From assembly GCA_946639085.1 (NCBI GenBank), contig CAMPBP010000094.1:1-5873 (forward strand): a DNA stretch of 5,873 bases, read 5' to 3'. Positions 4,870-5,873 of this stretch are shown piece by piece. This stretch comes from an uncultured Lachnospiraceae bacterium (GTDB lineage Bacteria; Bacillota; Clostridia; Lachnospirales; Lachnospiraceae). Each line of letters starts with the position of its first letter. Within the stretch, counting starts at the first letter, position 1. The notes beneath the pieces are model-generated. The model did not search any database. It had not been told where the DNA came from and was given only the letters and a program-made list of their open reading frames with translations. Both the position numbers and the translations under genes were made by a program.

Positions 4870-5873
4870 ATGGCTACATTTAAAAATCTTGATGAACTTA
4901 ATGCTTTTAAAGAGCTTTCAAGCCTCAAAAAAGTTGTCGTAAAAGACGCTATGGCAGGTGAGAACGGCGCAAAGAGAGTGGAAAAATACAGTGTGAAAAT
5001 GTCCGGAGATCTTGTTTACAACTTTGCTTCAAAGGCTGTTGACGATACTGTTCTTTCTACCTTACAAAAGCTTGCAGATGAGGCGGAACTTACCGAGAAA
5101 TATGCAGAGCTTTACAACGGTGCGATAATCAATACCGGTGAAAAGAGACGTGTTCTTCATCAGCTCACCAGAGGCCAGCTTGGTAACGATGTTGTGATCG
5201 ACGGCGTAAACAAGAGAGAATTCTATGTTTCTCAGCAAAAAAAGATTGCAGATTTTGCAAACAAAGTACATAACGGCGAGATCGTAAACGAAAAAGGCGA
5301 GAAGTTCACCACAGCCGTACAGATCGGTATCGGCGGATCGGATCTCGGTCCCCGCGCAATGTATTTAAGTCTTGAGAACTGGGCAAAGAAGAACGGCTTC
5401 TTTAAGATGGAAGCAAGATTTATCAGTAACGTCGATCCCGATGACGCAACGGGCGTTTTGAACGGAATCGATGTTGAACATTCGATCTTCATCTTAGTTT
5501 CTAAATCAGGTACCACACTTGAAACATTAACAAACGAATCATTCGTTAAAGATGCTTTAAAGAAAGCAGGTCTTGACGCTTCAAAGCATATGATCGCCGT
5601 AACAAGCGAAACATCACCCCTTGCAAAGAGCAGCGATTATCTTGCAGCTTTCTTCATGGATGATTTCATCGGAGGACGTTATTCGTCAACTTCATCCGTC
5701 GGCGGTGCGGTTTTATCACTTGCCTTCGGACCCGAAATATTCGCTCGCTTCTTAAACGGCGCGGCTGAAGAAGACAAACTTTCCAAGAACAAAGACATAT
5801 TCAAAAACCCTGCAATGCTCGATGCACTCATCGGCGTTTACGAAAGAAACGTCCTTGAAATGGGAACAACAGC
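4870..5873 (+). CDS. pgi: Glucose-6-phosphate isomerase, N-terminal part (cut by window edge)
   Basis: 334 complete codons of an enzyme that interconverts glucose 6-phosphate and fructose 6-phosphate in the cytoplasm, at the head of glycolysis. The N-terminal domain has NTGEKRRVLHQLTRGQ (88-103), equivalent to the NxTExRxVLHxALR block of long-form isomerases. It is followed by the sugar-phosphate signature IGIGGSDLGPRAMY (152-165), the phosphate-binding loop SKSGTTLET (211-219) and the substrate-arginine motif GGRYSSTSSVGG (268-279), with Arg270. In E. coli-type enzymes these loops read SKTFTTxET and GGRYSLWSAIG-like, so this is a divergent long-form subtype. The catalytic Glu, His and Lys of the C-terminal half lie beyond the window. 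The length so far with no end in sight fits a form of about 500-550 aa rather than the shorter, roughly 450-aa form of Bacillus. Transcribed from its own promoter, divergent to the cyclase operon. Confidence 0.92.
   Translation, partial: MATFKNLDELNAFKELSSLKKVVVKDAMAGENGAKRVEKYSVKMSGDLVYNFASKAVDDTVLSTLQKLADEAELTEKYAELYNGAIINTGEKRRVLHQLTRGQLGNDVVIDGVNKREFYVSQQKKIADFANKVHNGEIVNEKGEKFTTAVQIGIGGSDLGPRAMYLSLENWAKKNGFFKMEARFISNVDPDDATGVLNGIDVEHSIFILVSKSGTTLETLTNESFVKDALKKAGLDASKHMIAVTSETSPLAKSSDYLAAFFMDDFIGGRYSSTSSVGGAVLSLAFGPEIFARFLNGAAEEDKLSKNKDIFKNPAMLDALIGVYERNVLEMGTT

Noticed and set aside
5062..5516. Minus-strand open frames opposite pgi
   Set aside because: Antisense to conserved isomerase motifs, with no promoter or start signal in their favour.

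Overview
The window looks like chromosomal DNA from an anaerobic, low-to-moderate GC Firmicute. I infer a Clostridia member of the Lachnospiraceae type (Butyrivibrio-like), with low confidence at genus level. The reasons are the Bacillus/Clostridium-type cluster yaaR-holB-ricT, strong purine-rich Shine-Dalgarno sites, TTG and GTG starts, an unusual long-form glucose-6-phosphate isomerase, and a cytoplasmic LacI-like sensor fused to a GGDEF domain. I saw no RNA genes, insertion sequences, CRISPR arrays or phage genes.

Layout: five genes lie head to tail on the minus strand. Read in their own direction they are (1) a 651-aa sugar-sensor-like diguanylate cyclase, 4672 down to 2717; (2) a divergent guanylate kinase-like P-loop protein, 2724 to 2134, overlapping gene 1 by 8 bases; (3) a YaaR/DUF327 protein, 2112 to 1672; (4) the DNA polymerase III delta-prime subunit HolB, 1611 to 616; (5) RicT (YaaT, PSP1 family), 598 to beyond position 1. 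Gaps are -8, 21, 60 and 17 bases, so this is very probably one operon. On the plus strand, divergent from gene 1, pgi starts at 4870 and runs off the right edge. A 197-bp intergenic region (4673-4869) holds both promoters.

How it fits together: yaaR-holB-ricT is the core of the Bacillus subtilis tmk-yaaQ-yaaR-holB-yaaT block. Here a guanylate kinase-like protein stands near where thymidylate kinase would be, no yaaQ (darA) gene is present between it and yaaR, and a c-di-GMP synthase is attached at the 5' end by overlapping reading frames. Nucleotide signalling, a nucleotide kinase-like protein, the clamp loader and the RicT regulator therefore share a transcript. The divergent neighbour is a central glycolytic enzyme. 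The sensor-cyclase lacks both a DNA-binding domain and a recognisable RxxD inhibitory site, so it should respond to a cytoplasmic ligand and escape the usual product inhibition.

Every open stretch longer than 300 bases is explained by a gene. The most interesting unresolved points are the substrate of the kinase-like protein and the ligand of the sensor-cyclase.
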